A stretch of 64,000 nt of DNA. Origin: Prorocentrum cordatum. Lineage: Eukaryota > Sar > Dinophyceae > Prorocentrales > Prorocentraceae. The DNA is taken from positions 189,820 to 253,819 of the forward strand of contig CAUYUJ010014271.1 in NCBI GenBank assembly GCA_963575745.1, in the 5' to 3' direction. Each line of letters begins with the position of its first letter. The stretch's first letter is position 1. Positions 51,190 through 60,801 of this stretch are shown here, piece by piece. A model generated the notes under the pieces. It had not been told where the DNA came from and ran no database searches. It saw nothing but the letters and a program-made list of their open reading frames with translations. The position numbers were made by a program, and so were the translations under genes.

Positions 51190-52714
51190 GTCCCCAGCAC
51201 CAGAAGCTGTTCTAATGAGGGAGAGGAGGGAGGGAGGCGACGACAGAGGAGATCACCCCCGGCAATACAACGCTGGACCCTGGTCGCAGCAGGCTTGAAT
51301 AATACAAATAAATCGCGAAACACTCAACCTTCCCTCAGCCGTGACGAATGAAAAACCTGACTCGCTCTAACTCACCCCCTGGAAGGATAAATCCGCCGAT
51401 CCGGCGTGTGAGTTTCAAGGAGTCTCAGCTACAGCCTCGAGGCTGAGCTTCAGCCTCTGGGGGGGTCGCCGGGGTGGCTCTGCCGGGGAAGGGGGGGTGG
51501 GGGGGGGGGGGGGGGTGCGAGTTTCCGGCGAACCCCGGGGCCGCTCCGGGGGAGTGGAAGATAGGGGGGGGGGGGGCGCCATGCTCCGCTTTTTCCGGCG
51601 CTTTGGAGGAGGGGGGGGGCCCAAGAGACCCCCAAGGGGTTCCAAGAGGGCCCCGAGTCGCCGAAAAATCGCTCCAAGACGCCCGAGATGGCCTCCAGAC
51701 GGCCCAAGGTGTCTCCAAGACGCCCCAAGAAGCTTCCAAGAGGCCTCCCAAGAGGGCCCCAAGAGGCCAGAATCGTTGATTTTCATTGGTTTTCTCAGGG
51801 TTTTTAGCGTTCTTGCCTTTTCGGGCGTCCGACGCTCGAAGACGGCCCAAGAGGCCCCCAAGTCCGTCCCAAGACGGCCCACGATGCTTCCAACACGGCC
51901 CAAGAGAGCCCCAAGACGGCCCAAGAGGGCCCCAAGACGGCCCAAGAGGGCCTCTGGACAGCCCAAGAAGGCCCCAAGAGAGCCCCAAGAGGGGCCCAAG
52001 AGGGGGACCACGAACCGAAAGAACCGAGCTTTCCGCCCCAAGAGGCCCCCAGGAGGCCCCAAGAGACCCCCAAGGGGCCCCAAGAAGCCCACAAGAGGCC
52101 CAAAAGAGGTTCCAAGAGGCCCCAAAACAGCTCCCCAGAGGCCTCCAGACTGCCTCCGGCAGGCCCCCGGTTTCTTCCGCGGCACCGCCCAGGGCGCCAC
52201 CGGCAGGATGTCCTCCGTCTCATCGTTTTCCTTCAAGTTATCGCCTCTTCCTCATTCTCCTCCTCCTCCTCTGCGACCTCACTCCTATCCCTCAACGATC
52301 GCGTCACCGAGTGCCTCTTCTTTGAAACATCCTCGCTCTTCAAACGCACATCCATACACACATGCATACATACCTACATTTAAACACATTTGCATACATA
52401 GAAAAACAATCTTCCAGACATACATACTTACATTCACACACATACACACATATTATCATACACACATACAAACATACATACAAACTAAATACATACATAC
52501 GCGCACAAGCATACATACATACATACGTACCTACACACAGGCACACATGATCAATGCATGCATACATGCATGCACGCGTACATACACACACATATATCGT
52601 GAAACTCACCGCGTGCTCGAAACTTGAGAGAGACCGCGGGAAGTCGAGAGAAGCCGCGGAACGAGGCCTCTACTACTACTACCACTACTACCACAACCAC
52701 TACTACTACTACTA

Positions 52715-52749
<35 letters not shown>

Positions 52750-54150
52750 GCTACTACTACTACTACTACTACTACTAATACTACTACTAGTACTACAGGA
52801 GCGTTTCCCAACTAGTATGTGTGTGTGGGTGATGCTGTGTGCGCATGTCTGCGGCGCAGGTTAAGTGGTGTGACTGTGTGTGTGCGTTTGAGTGTGCGCC
52901 CATAATTTCTGCGTCTGGAGAATAACCCCGAGCGACCCGGATCGGCGGCACTGGCCGAAGGCCACTACAATAACGATTCTAACGGCGCCACACGAGGGGG
53001 GGTTCTCGAACCATAACAACCCAACTTCAAACACAACACCCCACTCCGGCGATGAATAAAGCTTTTGACGCATTGCAGAATCATCTCATGAGCAAATCAC
53101 TCTGGCTTGGCACGACACAAGTCGTTGGACAGGGGCCCAAACCACCACCAGAGGCCACAATATTCCCGAAAGGCTCCCCACATGCCCACAAGATGGCCCC
53201 ATAAGGCCCCCAGAAGCCCTCAAAAGGGCCCCCAAAGGCCCCCGACATGGCCCCATGAGGCCTCAAGAAGCCCACCATCAGGCCCCCATAAGAACGCATA
53301 CAGGCCCCGAAAGCCCCCAAGAGCGTCTTGGAAACCATTGAAGCCATATGGCGCCTTCTTGGGGAAATATCGCGGCCTCTTGAGGCCATCATGGGGCCTC
53401 CAAGGCCGCACTTTGACGATTTTGGAATCCTTTTCTGGCCGTCTCGGGCCCCCCCGGCCCCCGCTTCCACTATTCGTGGGGCCTGCCGAAACTGTGGGTT
53501 TTTTGAATGTCCCCTGAATAATGGAACCCCCAAAAAGCAAATTTTCTGGACGCCCCTCCGGGCGGGCCGGGGGTGGCTTTTTCGCGCGCAGGCCAATAAA
53601 AACCAGCCGCGGCGACGCGCCAAAAAGTGTTCAGAACAAGGGGCGAAAGCGGCGGGTCCCCCGAAATCTTAGAAATTTGTGATTTCCGCTACTTTTTCTG
53701 TAATAATTATTTTGGCTTCCTGGGGCCTCTTGGGCCGCTCTTGGGGGCCTCTTGGGGGCCTCTTGGGGGCCCTTGAGGGCCTCTTGGGGGCCTCTTAGGA
53801 GCCTTTGGGGGCCTCTCGGGGGCCGCCGAAAGCTCCCCGAGGGATCAAAGAAAAAACAAAAAATATTGGGGCTCTCTTGGGGGCCTCTTGGGGCGCTCTT
53901 GGGGGCGTCTCGGGGCGCTCTTGGGGGCCTCTTGGGGCCGCAGCATGGAGCAGCACCAGCATGCAGCAGCAGTAGCAGCAGCAGCAGAAGCCGACAACTG
54001 ACACATCGCGCGCAGGCAGACCCCCCACTTAGGAAAAATGACCGGGGGTCCGATCGAAATTGACCCCCCTGGAACGATGAATAACGGCGGAAACGCTCCA
54101 CCACTAACACCCCCCCCCGTTGACGGCTGAACCGGCTCGAATGCACTTAC
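51190..54150 (-). repeat. Repeat-rich 3' non-coding tail of the DIRS-like element
   Basis: Contains CCCAAGAGG array 2 (51620-52170, with A/T-richer break at 51770-51830), a (cata)n region with cacacata and tacatacat words (52340-52600), a (tac)n tract (52672-52796) and array 3 in both orientations (53140-53470 and 53700-53960, break at 53660-53720). No coding motif was seen, though frames remain open through the arrays. Confidence 0.7.
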
Positions 54151-54162
54151 CGGGTCAACCCT

Positions 54163-57100
54163 TCATAACCAGGGGTGATCAGAGGAGGAGATAGCATTAC
54201 AGAGAGAAGTGGGATATGGCTCCGCCCGCCTGGTCCAGAAAACACCTGAGGCGTCTTTGCCTTCGAGGGCCTGGTGGCGGTGGCCAGTGCGTCGACACAC
54301 TCTCCCCGTACATCGGCGCTCCCACGATTCCAGGCCCGGGAGAGTGCCAACAAAACGAGTGCACTTTCTCCAGGGCATCCCATACATGCAATAATCTAGC
54401 ACAACGGCGGACGCTTTCCTCTCAAGAATCTGTATCTCATCTAAAAGCCACAGGCGGGAGGTCCGAGGATTCTCTATGACCCATGGAACGTGACATTTGT
54501 TGCATTCACGAGCTAGACTACACACAACACGCACTAACCTGTTGGCGTTCGACACACGCGCACGCTGCTTTGCATCGAGGTTGGGCAAACCATACAGATA
54601 AGTGTTTGAGCGAAGAGGGCGCGGCCCATTAGGACGATCAGTGGCACGTGAGAAAGTGTTGCACGGCACACCGAACCACATGAAACAAAAAGAGCCAGCA
54701 CGAATTTTGTCACGAAGAAGCCTCACGACGCCTGGCCGCAACAGATCAGCACCGGGGCCGTCGGCGACGTCATAGGCCTCAGTGGGGACTCCGCCCCGAG
54801 CGAGAGCGCGGGCGAGCTGCCCTGAGCCGGAGAAGATCTCGGCTGCAACTCGGCGCTTCAGGCACGGGGCGGCTTGGCCACTTGGGGCGGCCGTCCAAGG
54901 AGCGCTCCCACGATGGAGGACTCGACAGCCGCGGCGAAGTCGAGCAGCTCCTTCGGGCTGCTGGCCAGCGCCTTCTGCATCACTCCGTGCCTCTCGCGCC
55001 TCTTCACCGAGGAGGGGGTGGCCCACCTGCCGCGCTTCATGATGTCGGGAAGCGCGCGGCGCCCGAGAAGGGCGTCTCGGCTCGGGCCGCTGTGGCGGAG
55101 CTGGTAGCTCGTGAGGTTCCGCTTGTCGAGCCCGAGGTCGAGGCACGCCTGATCGAAGTCCTTCCTGAAGGCAGCGGGCTTCGTGACGAACAGGGGCTCG
55201 TGCGGGGCCCGCTGGGCCTTCAAAAGCCCCAGTACCTTGCTGGTTGGAAAATCCCAGTCCGACAGGGTGACCGCGTCGTCCAGCACGCCCGTCTTGGTGG
55301 GGACCCCGGCGCTCGAGGAGCCGAGGATGAGCACGCCGCGCTCGTGGCCGCGATGGTCTCCGACCGGTGGGGCGAAGTCCTCGGCCCGGAGCCGTGTCGC
55401 CTCGCCAGTGCGCAGGTGCGCATCGTGCATCACCACCACCCGGCGGGCGCTCTCCAGCCTCCCGCGCCAGAGCATCGCCGCGATGATCGCGACGACCCAC
55501 GCGCGCGGCAGCCCGAAGCGGCAGGCCACGGGAGCGGCCTTCCGAAAGCCGCGGAGGGCGCGGGCCGCGCGCGGCAGGCCGCCTAGCCCCGCTCTGGAGA
55601 AGCGCGGGATGCCGAGCTTCACCGCCGCGAGCAGCTTCTCGCCCTGGTCGACCTGCCACCCATCCAAGTACAACAGGTCCATCAGCTGCACCAACGCCTC
55701 GTCCACGTCCTCGTCCTTGTGGAGGTCGAACCCGTGGTCGACCACGAAGTCCAAGAACTCCCTGAACTTCTGGAGATAGTAGGGGATCGACTGCTTGCCG
55801 ACGGACTTCATCTCGAGGAGGCTCACCATGATCCCCTTCAGCTCGAGCTCCTCCTGCATCTCGCGGTCCCCCGCCTCGACGGCCGCTCGGCGGGTCCTCG
55901 CCCGCGCCCGCCGCGCCAGGATCTGCAGCTTGCGGCCCCGGTCGGCGTTGGCGGGCAGCGTCCGCGCTGAGGCGGCCCCCGCCAGGCGGCGGTGCGTCGG
56001 AGGCGGCAACCCCCGGCTGCCGTCGCGGGGGGCGGAGCACGCCTGGCGATGCGGCGCCTGCAGCACCCGTGAGACCCGCGGCTCCTTGACTCGGCGGCTG
56101 CCGGCGGGCCCCTGTGGGAGACCAGCAGATGCCTCGCCATGGGGCCGCTTGGCCTGTGTAGGCGGCAGCAGTCGTCTCATCACCCACGCGAGCTGCCGCG
56201 GGTGGCCCCAAGCCCGAGCCTCGAAGAAGCTTGAGGCGGGCCAGGCCTCGCTCGCGGCTGCGGTGATCCGCAGCAAGATAACGACGAGAGGCGGCATCAG
56301 CAACATTGATCTCTGAAGGAACCCAACGCCATCGAATTGTCATGTCCATTGCAGCCGTGAACGCGGCATTTCTCCTGCAAAGCATCGGCAAGCCGAAGTT
56401 GTCCGCACGTCCTTTGGCAAATGCAAGGATCATACCCAAATTGTCACCTATCTTGAGATGCCGCTTGCCTCGATTGGACAGCGACCGGCAGGTGCGCCGC
56501 GCAGATATCAACCCCGCGCGCCCCTCAAGCATAGTGATATGCCCCTCGTCTCTCCAGCGGCCAGCCACGCACTCGCGCCAATCAAAATCCTGGAAGATGG
56601 ACGCCGGGACCTCGGGGAAGTCCTGCGCGGGCTGCCACCGTCGCCGAGACCAGTCGCGAGGGAGAACGGACTCAACGTTGCTGAAACACTCCTCGACAGG
56701 AGGGGCCGAACGGAGGGCGTGCTCACGAGGCCCGCCAGGTTGCTCGCACTGGAAAGCGCAACGCCACCTCTCATCGACCTTCCCGATCTCAGAGACCACC
56801 TCCTCTGGCAGGGCCGCCGTCATGATCCCGCAGCCGGCAGGACTGGCGTCGAACACCTCCACCTCCGAAGCCCAGGGCCGCCGCATGTTGGCCCGCGCAA
56901 AGGGCAGCAGAGCAGCGGCGGCACGGAGCTCCTCGGCGGCGGTCCGCCAGAGCCGTCGCGGTCGGAGGTAGTGGCACTGCGCGAAGGTGTAGCAACTGCG
57001 GAAGACAGAGAGTAGCGGCCGATGCCCCAGAAACTGGAAAATAGCATGTCCCAAGAGCCGCTCCAGCTGCCGACCGCTACGCCTGGGCCGCTGGCGGCTC

Positions 57101-57738
57101 ACGCGACGACAGACCTGGCGGAGGCGCCGCGCATTGACGGGGCTAGGGCGATGCTCCCCAGTGAGTCCGTCGATGGCGAACCCCAAGGACTCGGCCCAGT
57201 GGCGGGCAGCCTCCTCCTCGTGGACCTCGAAGCCGAGCGAGGTCATCCGGCGCTTACAATCTTCTCGGAGAGCGTCGGCCTGTGCGAGAGAGGAGGCAGC
57301 CGCAACGAAATTGTCGCAGTAGGGCAGAGCCAGCTCGGTCCCCGTCCTGAAAGGAGGCGGAGGGACGCGATCCTGCATGACCGCGCCGGGCGACCAGGGT
57401 CTGATCTGGTGGACCTGGTGAGCGTGCAGGACCTGCGCGAAGAAGAAACTCCAAGTCCACCCCATCGGCATCACCTTCATAGCGGGGGCGACCGCCGTGG
57501 AGCCCCACAAGTATCCAAAGGCGGGGTCGCCCTGGGCGACCACCTTCAGCTCTTCCCCAGTGATGTCGGGGAGGCAAAAGAAGCTCTCGAGGCCTGGCGG
57601 CAGACCGCAGGCGTAGAAGTAGTCCTTCACGTCACTAAGCGGGAGATACATGTCAGTGTCCGTGTCCATCACGACGTCGGCCCAGGATGATCCCGAACCC
57701 ATCGGCGCGTGGGGGCACTCTCGGAAGCGGGCGTTCAC
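54163..57738 (-). CDS. RT-RNase H-methyltransferase-like polyprotein of the DIRS-like element
   Basis: A 1191-codon ORF. RT: motif A-like SDVKDYFY (35-42), PMGWTWSF (91-98), LPYCDNFV (138-145, Asp-Asn in place of Asp-Asp). RNase H: Asp297 in VFDASPAG, Glu405 in MLEGR, Asp432 in KIGDN, Asp481 in INVADAASR. Residues 500-960 are Arg/Gly/Ala/Pro-rich and overlap the recombinase ORF, so they look like its shadow. Residues 965-1165 resemble a SAM-dependent DNA methyltransferase: IFSGSGQLARAL (motif I), GVPCNTFSRA (1024-1033, PCxxFS) and WVIENPRTSRLW (ENP 1089-1091). The RT start KKSGKQRLVVDCRRV lies just upstream in a shifted frame (57745-57790). A single ORF joining RT-RH and MT across a nested recombinase recalls DIRS1. 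Confidence 0.8.
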   Translation of the reverse strand: MNARFRECPHAPMGSGSSWADVVMDTDTDMYLPLSDVKDYFYACGLPPGLESFFCLPDITGEELKVVAQGDPAFGYLWGSTAVAPAMKVMPMGWTWSFFFAQVLHAHQVHQIRPWSPGAVMQDRVPPPPFRTGTELALPYCDNFVAAASSLAQADALREDCKRRMTSLGFEVHEEEAARHWAESLGFAIDGLTGEHRPSPVNARRLRQVCRRVSRQRPRRSGRQLERLLGHAIFQFLGHRPLLSVFRSCYTFAQCHYLRPRRLWRTAAEELRAAAALLPFARANMRRPWASEVEVFDASPAGCGIMTAALPEEVVSEIGKVDERWRCAFQCEQPGGPREHALRSAPPVEECFSNVESVLPRDWSRRRWQPAQDFPEVPASIFQDFDWRECVAGRWRDEGHITMLEGRAGLISARRTCRSLSNRGKRHLKIGDNLGMILAFAKGRADNFGLPMLCRRNAAFTAAMDMTIRWRWVPSEINVADAASRRYLAADHRSRERGLARLKLLRGSGLGPPAAARVGDETTAAAYTGQAAPWRGICWSPTGARRQPPSQGAAGLTGAAGAASPGVLRPPRRQPGVAASDAPPPGGGRLSADAARQRRPGPQAADPGAAGAGEDPPSGRRGGGPRDAGGARAEGDHGEPPRDEVRRQAVDPLLSPEVQGVLGLRGRPRVRPPQGRGRGRGVGAADGPVVLGWVAGRPGREAARGGEARHPALLQSGARRPAARGPRPPRLSEGRSRGLPLRAAARVGRRDHRGDALAREAGERPPGGGDARCAPAHWRGDTAPGRGLRPTGRRPSRPRARRAHPRLLERRGPHQDGRAGRRGHPVGLGFSNQQGTGAFEGPAGPARAPVRHEARCLQEGLRSGVPRPRARQAEPHELPAPPQRPEPRRPSRAPRASRHHEARQVGHPLLGEEAREARSDAEGAGQQPEGAARLRRGCRVLHRGSAPWTAAPSGQAAPCLKRRVAAEIFSGSGQLARALARGGVPTEAYDVADGPGADLLRPGVVRLLRDKIRAGSFCFMWFGVPCNTFSRATDRPNGPRPLRSNTYLYGLPNLDAKQRARVSNANRLVRVVCSLARECNKCHVPWVIENPRTSRLWLLDEIQILERKASAVVLDYCMYGMPWRKCTRFVGTLPGLESWERRCTGRVCRRTGHRHQALEGKDASGVFWTRRAEPYPTSLCNAISSSDHPWL
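54858..56306 (-). CDS. Tyrosine recombinase ORF of the DIRS-like element, nucleophile not found
   Basis: A 482-codon ORF nested in another frame within the RT-MT ORF. An Arg-rich N-terminus is followed by a helical SAM-like domain (PYYLQKFREFLDFVVDHGFD). The catalytic domain has box I Arg299 in HLRTGEATRLRAEDF, Lys338 in PTKTG, box II YQLRHSG (401-407, Arg404) and RGRW (425-428). The expected Tyr in the segment after the W, VKRRERHG (434-441), is Arg, and no Tyr follows to the end. The recombinase would integrate a circular cDNA; without the Tyr it should be inactive. The true start is unknown; coding looks convincing only from about residue 115. Confidence 0.75.
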   Translation of the reverse strand: MLLMPPLVVILLRITAAASEAWPASSFFEARAWGHPRQLAWVMRRLLPPTQAKRPHGEASAGLPQGPAGSRRVKEPRVSRVLQAPHRQACSAPRDGSRGLPPPTHRRLAGAASARTLPANADRGRKLQILARRARARTRRAAVEAGDREMQEELELKGIMVSLLEMKSVGKQSIPYYLQKFREFLDFVVDHGFDLHKDEDVDEALVQLMDLLYLDGWQVDQGEKLLAAVKLGIPRFSRAGLGGLPRAARALRGFRKAAPVACRFGLPRAWVVAIIAAMLWRGRLESARRVVVMHDAHLRTGEATRLRAEDFAPPVGDHRGHERGVLILGSSSAGVPTKTGVLDDAVTLSDWDFPTSKVLGLLKAQRAPHEPLFVTKPAAFRKDFDQACLDLGLDKRNLTSYQLRHSGPSRDALLGRRALPDIMKRGRWATPSSVKRRERHGVMQKALASSPKELLDFAAAVESSIVGALLGRPPQVAKPPRA

Positions 57739-58385
57739 GCGTCTGCAGTCGACGACGAGGCGCTGCTTGCCCGACTTCTTTCGTACAAAAATACAGAGAT
57801 CCTACCTCGAACTTGGTCGGCACGTCGCCGGGCGAGAAGCCCACCTCTGAACAGGTCCCCGATGAAGTTGAGATAACTGCGGCGGCTGAAGCGGAGCCGA
57901 GGGTCCATGTAAGAACCGATGTGTTCGAGACCACGCTCCACCTCCGCTCCCCACTGGTTGTCGTCCTTGAGCAGGTGGGTGTCAAAATCTACGATCATCT
58001 TTGCGGCGTCCGGCGGCAGCACCTCGGCAAGGGGCACGGGAACTCGCCCGTCACCGGGGAGAGACACCAGAGCACGGTCGTAGGGAACCACTGTCAAGTC
58101 ATCGTCCCCGCCATAAGGGACTCTGCTGCCGAGAAGCGCACGCATGGCTTCCTCGTCTGGGACCGCCTGAGGCGGCGGCCGAAAAGAATTGATGGTCTCG
58201 TACAGGTGGTCAACGGCGGCCCGCTGCCCAAGAGAAGAAAACTTGGCATTGGCGGTGGAAGAACCCACGAGCCAATTGAGGGCCCAAATGCTCTCATTCA
58301 CCTCGTCCGTGAGCTGACGTCGTCCTTGGACTCGCTGCCGAACTCCCCGGGAGAGGTGGGAACCAGCGACCGGCTCCTGAGGCAC
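57735..58385 (-). pseudogene. Region upstream of RT in the DIRS-like element, frame-broken
   Basis: ORF with LTDEVNESIWALNWLVGSST, then EVERGLEHIGSYMDPRLRFS and YLNFIGDLFRGGLL, leading into the RT. Within 90 bp the frame changes twice: FSPGDVPTKFEVG lies in one frame and FVRKKSGKQRLVVDCRRV in another, the second change at the T5 run near 57785. The helical region before RT is a normal part of these polyproteins. Whether the breaks are real cannot be told here. Confidence 0.6.
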
Positions 58386-58521
58386 ATACGGTAGAGGAAA
58401 AAGCCCCCGCGGGACGTCACGCTCCTCAGCGACGACTCCAGCGAGAAAGCCCAGCCGCGTGGCGAGGAGCGCCCTAATCTCGGCCCCACCCTCGGGCGGC
58501 GGGAGGGGCCATCGCCGTTCA

Positions 58522-59181
58522 TCATGAATGATCGCCGTCCTGGCCCTCCTTCTTGGGGCCTTTGGGCGGCTTCCTCAAACGAAGCTCCTCATTGTGCTTG
58601 CGCAACTCCTTATGCACAGACGCCTTGTCACGAGCCTTCTCAGCCACGTGCTTGACCAAAGTTGGGGCGACCAGGGCCCTGCCACGGCCCGGGCCCCAGC
58701 CCGTGAAGTCGTCGGCCCCGGTGTAGTCGGGGCTGCCAGGAGAATTGAGGTGCGCCTGCTCGATCAGCATGGCACGCCTCCCGAGCGCCTCCAGAGAGAC
58801 CAGCGTGGGGATGTTGAACTGGTCGACCTCGGCCGCCAACTCGAGAACCTCCATGATGCAGAAGTGCTCGTGCACCGAGCGATCGCCACCTGAGTTCAAC
58901 TGGTGGGCCCAGTTGTAGTGGCGCTGGACGGGGCCACCCTCTCCATTTCGAGCGATCTCTTCCAAGTACCAGAGAATTGAAGCCTCCCCCTCTAGAGGGG
59001 GGTCGCCGTAGTCGTGATGCTGCATCAGGTCGACGGCCTCCACAAAGCGACGGCGGCGGGCGTTGTTCCGCTCACACCACGAGGAGCCCGAACGACTCAC
59101 ACCACGACGCGGGCCCCGAACGACTCGCACCACGAGGAGCCCGAACGAGTTACACCAGGAGGAGGGGCCCGAACGACTCAC
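58522..59181 (-). CDS. Gag C-terminal part of the DIRS-like element
   Basis: Recognisable from RRRRFVEAVDLMQHHDYGDP through ILWYLEEIARNGEGGPVQRH and ALGRRAMLIEQAHLNSPGSP to a Lys/Arg/Glu-rich end (KELRKHNEELRLRKPPKGPK). The first 35 residues are translated from the minisatellite insertion and are not gag. No zinc knuckle. Likely the structural protein of the particle, inferred from position ahead of RT. Confidence 0.6.
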   Translation of the reverse strand: MSRSGPSSWCNSFGLLVVRVVRGPRRGVSRSGSSWCERNNARRRRFVEAVDLMQHHDYGDPPLEGEASILWYLEEIARNGEGGPVQRHYNWAHQLNSGGDRSVHEHFCIMEVLELAAEVDQFNIPTLVSLEALGRRAMLIEQAHLNSPGSPDYTGADDFTGWGPGRGRALVAPTLVKHVAEKARDKASVHKELRKHNEELRLRKPPKGPKKEGQDGDHS

Positions 59182-59650
59182 ACCAGGATGAGGGGCCCGA
59201 ACAACTCACACCACGAGAAGCCCGAACGACTCGCACCAGGACGAAGAGCCCGAACGATTCACACCACGAAGAGCCCGAACGACTCACACCAGGAAGAAGG
59301 GCCCGAACGACTCACACCAGGACGAGAAACCCCAAACGACTCAAATCACGAGGAGCCTTTTCTCTCCCTCCTCCTCCGCCTCGTCCTTCTCCCGATCCCC
59401 CCACAAGGAGGATGTACAAGGAGGTGGGAGGAAGGAGGAACAGGGGAGATATGCGGGGCCAAGCGGACACACGCCTGAAAAACACGACTGTCGGCATGCT
59501 TCGCAAGAGTTGCTGCTGTGAGATGGGCTGGTGGGGATACGCGAAGCGTAAAGAATTGAAGCCTCCCCCTCTAGAGGGGAGTCGCCGTAGTCGTGATGCT
59601 GCATCAGGTCGACGGCCCCCACAAAGCGACGGCGGCGGGCGTTGTTCCGC
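59073..59650. repeat. ~577-bp insertion or duplication inside gag
   Basis: A ~98-bp coding segment (gaattgaagcctccccctct ... gcgggcgttgttccgc) occurs at 58975-59073 and again at 59552-59650 with two or three differences. Between them lie about ten copies of a 27-30 bp unit (cccgaacgactcacaccagg, 59080-59355) and 200 bp of unassigned DNA. Confidence 0.85.
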
Positions 59651-60328
59651 CACACCACTGGGAGGGTCCAGGTGTCGGCGTCCTCGTCGATCGAGTCGGC
59701 GGTGGCGGAGTAGCACTGCAGGACCCCCTTCAGGAGTAACCACCATCATGGCGTCATTATCGCCCTGCTTCACGAGAGTGAACTGGTGGCCCTCGACTCC
59801 AGACGGATATTCGGCACCACGACTGAAATATTGATCTGATGAAAAGGCTATCCGCCAGATCTTCCCACTCGCAGCGGGAGGAGGCGACTTCGACACGAGA
59901 GCGTCCCCATGGCCACCTTCCTTGCGCTCCTCCTCGTCGGTCACAGCCTTGGCACGGAGAAAGAGAGGCACATCGAGAGGGCCTTCCCGCCGACCTGCCC
60001 CAAAGCCATACCGAGACACCACGTCGGGGCCTCGCCCATACATCGTTCCAGTCACCTCCCCTCCGGCGTCAAGCAGCCGAAGGGCCTGCAGGTCCCCGGG
60101 CACGGAGAGATCCTGCGGGTACACGTCGCCGTCCACTGTCAGAATCCACCAGAGCCAACTGTTCACTGAAGGGTCCTCGCCGTGGATCCTCCTGTAGCAC
60201 GTCTCGGAGCTCTTCCGGAGGATGCTCGCCTCGTGCCAGAGGTTCGGCTCGTCCCCGTACAGGAGAAGCACCTTCTGCCCAACGTGCAGACCAGGTTTGG
60301 CGACACCAGCGACAGCCATTGAGAACAA
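59312..60328 (-). CDS. Gag N-terminal/central part of the DIRS-like element
   Basis: Minus-strand ORF with GLHVGQKVLLLYGDEPNLWH, WWILTVDGDVYPQDLSVPGD, GTMYGRGPDVVSRYGFGAGR and KIWRIAFSSDQYFSRGAEYP; convincing protein to about 59720. The remaining 130 codons read into the duplicated segment in a wrong frame and into the minisatellite. The 5' continuation lies in another frame at 60350-60690. No known enzymatic motif. Confidence 0.55.
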   Translation of the reverse strand: MFSMAVAGVAKPGLHVGQKVLLLYGDEPNLWHEASILRKSSETCYRRIHGEDPSVNSWLWWILTVDGDVYPQDLSVPGDLQALRLLDAGGEVTGTMYGRGPDVVSRYGFGAGRREGPLDVPLFLRAKAVTDEEERKEGGHGDALVSKSPPPAASGKIWRIAFSSDQYFSRGAEYPSGVEGHQFTLVKQGDNDAMMVVTPEGGPAVLLRHRRLDRRGRRHLDPPSGVAEQRPPPSLCGGRRPDAASRLRRLPSRGGGFNSLRFAYPHQPISQQQLLRSMPTVVFFRRVSAWPRISPLFLLPPTSLYILLVGGSGEGRGGGGGREKAPRDLSRLGFLVLV

Positions 60329-60349
60329 AGACGAGAGAGGACCAGATAA

Positions 60350-60690
60350 GACCTGCCACCTGCCACCACGTGCGCATAGAAGGCCAGGCTCCCCAAGATG
60401 GCCGTCACCACCTCAACGTGCCAGGGCACGCCCGACTGCAGCGCCTCTGCGCGCCCAGCGGCCAGCCGTTCGCGCTCACGCCGCTGCTCGTGGAGCTCCG
60501 CCAAGACCTCGCTGAGGTCGGGACAGATCGCAGGGCAGCTGCTGTTCCAGCGCGGCGCTGGAGCAGGGGCGGCGCAGCTCGCCGCCAGGGGAGCGCCACT
60601 CGGCGCGCCAAGCCAGACACGGAGGGGCGATGGGGCCAACCAAGCTCCTGTGAGGGCCGCCAGAAGGACCCGTCCGAGTCCCTGCGGAGG
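60350..60690 (-). pseudogene. Start of gag of the DIRS-like element
   Basis: After repeat A1 an ATG at about 60692 gives MPPQGLGRVLLAALTGAWLA, then PDLSEVLAELHEQRRERERL and HVEVVTAILGSLAFYAHVVA. The frame is lost around 60340, where the sense continues in the ORF ending at 59312. An upstream in-frame ATG inside A1 (60789) would extend it through the repeat. Confidence 0.5.
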
Positions 60691-60696
60691 CATTTC

Positions 60697-60801
60697 ACCC
60701 TGAAAAACTTGAGCCGTGGGATTGCGGAACGGAAAACAGGCCCACGGCGACACACGTATGAGACGGCCCAGGCACCAGGAGTACCCCATCCTTCAAGCAC
60801 T
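60697..60801 (-). repeat. Terminal repeat A1
   Basis: 105 bp, one mismatch to A2. Its outer end (ccttcaagcact) coincides exactly with the A2/B1 junction, as expected for split direct repeats. Confidence 0.92.

Larger units (their letters stand above)
50792..60801 (-). mobile_element. DIRS/Ngaro-type tyrosine-recombinase retrotransposon with methyltransferase-like domain
   Basis: On the minus strand: A1 repeat (60801-60697), gag region (60690-58522), RT and RNase H (58385-56300), tyrosine recombinase in another frame (56306-54858), methyltransferase-like domain (54846-54163), a 3 kb repeat-rich tail, then B1 (51189-51059), A2 (51060-50956) and B2 (50922-50792). A1 and A2 differ at one position in 105, and B1 and B2 at one in 131, so insertion looks recent. 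A1 ... B1-A2-B2 is the split-direct-repeat plan of PAT and Ngaro elements. Several frame breaks in gag and at the RT start mean it may depend on another copy, unless they are sequencing indels. Confidence 0.88.

Noticed and set aside
60707-60730. Second spliced-leader relic in repeat A1 (ccgcaatcccacggctcaag on the minus strand)
   Set aside because: Only the last eight bases GGCTCAAG and a CCG match; the middle differs and the length is off by one. Chance is the simpler explanation.
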